The notes below the pieces were generated by a model. The model was not told the origin of the DNA, did no database searches, and saw only the letters and a program-made list of their open reading frames with translations. The position numbers were made by a program, and so were the translations under genes. This document shows positions 61,582 to 64,000 of a stretch of 64,000 nucleotides of DNA, one piece after another (position 1 is the first letter of the stretch; every line of letters begins with the position of its first letter). Origin of the DNA: a bacterium (GTDB lineage: Bacteria > UBP6 > UBA1177); contig JAFYIZ010000026.1 of assembly GCA_017538365.1 (NCBI GenBank), positions 1 through 64,000 of the forward strand. Direction: 5' to 3'.

Positions 61582-64000
61582 TTAGAAAAGATCTTCGGCA
61601 CCCTGAGTCGGATCGAGGACGTCTTTTTCTTCAACGGTTTTGTTCGGTTCGCTTCCGGCATGGAAGTACATTCTGACGCCGTCCTTATCGGAAACGAGAC
61701 CAGTTTTCGGGTCGATATTTCTGCCGACAACGCCTGCAGGAAGTTCATAGTCAGCCGTCGGCGGGAAGTTTTTGAGATACCTTTCCATGAAGTCGCGCCA
61801 GATGGGAAGAGCAGTTTTTGAGCCTGTTTCAACTCTGCCGAGCGGACGCCCGTGCTGGTCGTTTCCTACCCAGACACCGGCAACGAAATTCGGTGAATAA
61901 CCGATGAACCATGCATCAAAATAGTCGTTCGTCGTTCCGGTTTTTCCGGCAACGTGACGGCTGCAGATCCCTTCTCCGCCTTCCTCTTCCTCTCCGATAT
62001 TGCTTTTTTTACATTTGTAGTGGTTGAAACCTCTGGCGCTCGCCGCAGTTCCGCGGTTGACGACATCTTCGAGAATTTTGTTCGTTATATAAGCCGTCTG
62101 AGGCGTAAGAACCTGATTTTCCTCTCTTTTTGCAAAATATAGCAATCTTTCCAGCTTCGACGGAGCTGAAATGTAAGGATCGTAGAAAACGGTGTTGTCC
62201 TCAAGAACGTTGCCGTTTTTGTCGTAGATTTTCCTGATGTAGGTCGTGTGAGGCGCCTTTCCCATATTCGGGAAGTGAGCGTAAGCGTCGGTGAGTTCGT
62301 CTATCGTAAGACAGCTCGAACCGAGCATACTGCCGAACTCAGGCTTGATTTCGCTTTTGATGCCTAAAGCCTTTGCGCCGTCGATAGCATCGCGCAGCCC
62401 GAGTTTCTGCAGAACTCTGATGGCCGGAGTATTCATCGAGTGAATGAGCGCTTCCCAGACCGTAACCTCGCCTTTGAAAGTGTTCTCGAAGTTCGCCGGT
62501 TTGAAGTTAGTGTCGGTAACGGTTACGGGTGCGTCAAGTACCATTGTTGCCGGAGTAAGAAGCGGCGATCTGCCGTTACGTTTTTCAAGCGCCAGGGTGT
62601 AGAAAATCGGTTTTATCGAACTTCCCGGCTGGCGGCAGGCCTGAGTCGTGCGGTCGAATTCGCTGATTTCAAAGTCGTAGCCACCCATGAGCGCCTTGAC
62701 ATAACCCGAATACGGGTCTTTTACGATTATCGCAGCCTGTGACGAAGGAATCTGTTCGAGAACAAAGTAAAAGTCTTTTCCCAGTTCTTTCGAATAGTTG
62801 CGGAAATCGTACTGGTCGCGCGTTCCAGCTTTGTCTGTTGCTCTGACAAGAATGACGTCTCCCGGATTGAAGACCTCTTTAACCGATCTGACAACCGCGT
62901 AAGAACCGACAGGACTCCACGGACGGGCCCACTGCAAATCTTCGAGATAAATGTCGCGTTTGACTTCGCCGACTTGTACCAGTGCACTTTTTTCCTTTGT
63001 TTCAAGAATGACACCCTGATAGTAAACGCCGCTTTTTATCGTTTCTTCGGTGATTTTTCCGAATACTTTTTCGTGACGTTTGAGGTAGGTCTCAAGATCT
63101 TTTTTGAGGTTTATCGAATAGAGCGGGTTTGTCACTTCGCCGCCGAACTTGTCGCCTTTCTGATAGCTGTCCTCCTCACCTCTCGCATAGCCCTGACGCT
63201 TTGAAAGCTCTCTTATGCCGTAGAAAACAGCTTCGTGGGCATACTGCGTGGCACGCATATCGACCGTTGTCTGAACAGTCATTCCCTCTTTGTAAAGTTT
63301 GTCGAAACCGTATTTGTCAAGCAGGTATCTGCGTACTTTTTCGCTGAAATAAGGCGCTTTGTCGAGGAAAAGTTCTTTCTGCGGATTAGTCGTGATCGGC
63401 TTTTCCAGAGCGGCATCGTATTCGGATTTCGAGATATACTTGTCTTCAAACATCCTCTTAAGGACGTAGTTTCTGCGGCGCAGAGCCTTGTCGGGATTGA
63501 GAATAGGAGAAGCAGCAGACGGGAATTTCGGAAGTCCGGCTAATATCGCCATTTCGTCGATTTCGAGTTCCCAGACGTGCTTGCTGAAGTATTTGCGGGA
63601 AGCCGCTTCAACACCGTATGCACCGCTTCCGAGGTAGACTTCGTTGAGGTAAAGATAAAGGATTTCCTCTTTCGAAAGATGCTTTTCAAGCTCGATCGCC
63701 ATAATCATATCCTTTATTTTCCTGCTGAAAGTCCTCTCGGTGCCGACAAAGGATTTTGAAAGCTGCTGCGTTATTGTACTTCCGCCCTGCTTGATTCCTG
63801 TCGTCATGTACTTGAATGCCGCACGGACTATACCGAGCGGATCGATGCCCTTATGCGTGTAAAACGACGAATCTTCGCCTGCGACGAAAGCGAGACGGAG
63901 TTTTTCGGGAATTTTGTCGTAAGGAATGATGATCCTTCTGTTTTCGTGGTAGAACTCTGCGATAAGCTCTCCGTCGTAGGAATAGACTTTCGTACCTGCA
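61582..64000 (-). CDS. Penicillin-binding protein 1A family transglycosylase/transpeptidase (5' end missing)
   Basis: This is a bifunctional class A PBP that polymerises and crosslinks peptidoglycan. The frame is open to the window edge; the N-terminal membrane anchor and first residues lie beyond 64000. The GT51 domain shows the catalytic Glu in GEDSSFYTHKGID (about 63.85-63.9 kb), QGGSTITQQL and KEEILYLYLNEVYLG. The transpeptidase domain shows SSIKP (SxxK), SMN (SxN) and KTGTT (KTG). An OB-like insert between the domains, with LVQVGEVKRDIYLEDL, is typical of PBP1A. The C-terminus is acidic and short. The mrcA/ponA name is likely but cannot be confirmed without the 5' end. Confidence 0.93.
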   Translation of the reverse strand, partial: AGTKVYSYDGELIAEFYHENRRIIIPYDKIPEKLRLAFVAGEDSSFYTHKGIDPLGIVRAAFKYMTTGIKQGGSTITQQLSKSFVGTERTFSRKIKDMIMAIELEKHLSKEEILYLYLNEVYLGSGAYGVEAASRKYFSKHVWELEIDEMAILAGLPKFPSAASPILNPDKALRRRNYVLKRMFEDKYISKSEYDAALEKPITTNPQKELFLDKAPYFSEKVRRYLLDKYGFDKLYKEGMTVQTTVDMRATQYAHEAVFYGIRELSKRQGYARGEEDSYQKGDKFGGEVTNPLYSINLKKDLETYLKRHEKVFGKITEETIKSGVYYQGVILETKEKSALVQVGEVKRDIYLEDLQWARPWSPVGSYAVVRSVKEVFNPGDVILVRATDKAGTRDQYDFRNYSKELGKDFYFVLEQIPSSQAAIIVKDPYSGYVKALMGGYDFEISEFDRTTQACRQPGSSIKPIFYTLALEKRNGRSPLLTPATMVLDAPVTVTDTNFKPANFENTFKGEVTVWEALIHSMNTPAIRVLQKLGLRDAIDGAKALGIKSEIKPEFGSMLGSSCLTIDELTDAYAHFPNMGKAPHTTYIRKIYDKNGNVLEDNTVFYDPYISAPSKLERLLYFAKREENQVLTPQTAYITNKILEDVVNRGTAASARGFNHYKCKKSNIGEEEEGGEGICSRHVAGKTGTTNDYFDAWFIGYSPNFVAGVWVGNDQHGRPLGRVETGSKTALPIWRDFMERYLKNFPPTADYELPAGVVGRNIDPKTGLVSDKDGVRMYFHAGSEPNKTVEEKDVLDPTQGAEDLF

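Overview
The window reads as a chromosome segment from an uncultured Gram-negative (diderm) bacterium. The support is a long series of SPII lipoproteins, a predicted beta-barrel outer-membrane protein, phosphatidylserine decarboxylase, DapF (meso-DAP peptidoglycan), a class A PBP, and a GyrB of the long type with an extra segment in the C-terminal Toprim region. Asp/Thr-rich VWA and thrombospondin-type-3 lipoproteins, a Myxococcus-type Cys-rich repeat (DUF4215-like) and many DUF1566 (Lcl C-terminal) modules suggest a deltaproteobacterial/Myxococcota-like lineage. That placement is inference; no rRNA is present to confirm it. Starts are mostly ATG with AGGAGG-like ribosome sites, and several genes appear to use TTG.

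Layout. 0.1-4.2 kb: a secreted CsgG/TolB-like plus Sel1-like protein, then a DUF1566 lipoprotein. 4.2-6.7 kb: a small AT-rich accessory islet (DUF4145-like protein, ORF6N protein, a 60-bp direct repeat and a 23-bp-period repeat array). 6.7-10 kb: DUF2062 membrane protein, DnaQ-like exonuclease, and a convergent UvrD-type helicase. 10.1-14.3 kb: glutamate-synthase small-subunit-like oxidoreductase, then a lipoprotein/ABC ATPase/permease set whose permease has a His-rich loop. 14.4-21.1 kb: predicted outer-membrane barrel protein and a 1794-residue metzincin lipoprotein, followed by a strong terminator. 21.2-29.6 kb: six genes joined by 4-bp ATGA overlaps, starting with a small protein and a degenerate MutL/GlmL-like protein followed by four membrane proteins, then a long S41 protease. 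The promoter of this operon carries an inverted repeat. 29.7-32.9 kb: VWA/TSP3 lipoprotein, tRNA-Thr(CGU), Psd, and two kinds of dispersed palindromic repeat. 33.1-38.2 kb: gyrB-gyrA, with Gln at both classical quinolone positions of GyrA.

38.3-56.5 kb, all on the minus strand, is the most striking part: five consecutive paralogous lipoproteins of 1020-1646 residues. Each has a lipobox Cys at residue 20 and a ZU5-like domain into which 6-8 copies of a nonapeptide with an invariant GDPIM core are inserted. An acidic or Cys-rich linker, a conserved CTG...CP...FYGQDA segment and four to five DUF1566 modules follow. Related AATAAT promoters precede three of them. I do not recognise the GDPIM repeat as a described family; this is my leading candidate for an undescribed system.

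56.7-64 kb: housekeeping genes prmA, gtrA-like, dapF, an unknown helical protein and nadD on the plus strand; an ABC ATPase, rpmB and a 5'-truncated PBP1A gene on the minus strand.

All calls come from reading the sequence; no database search was run.
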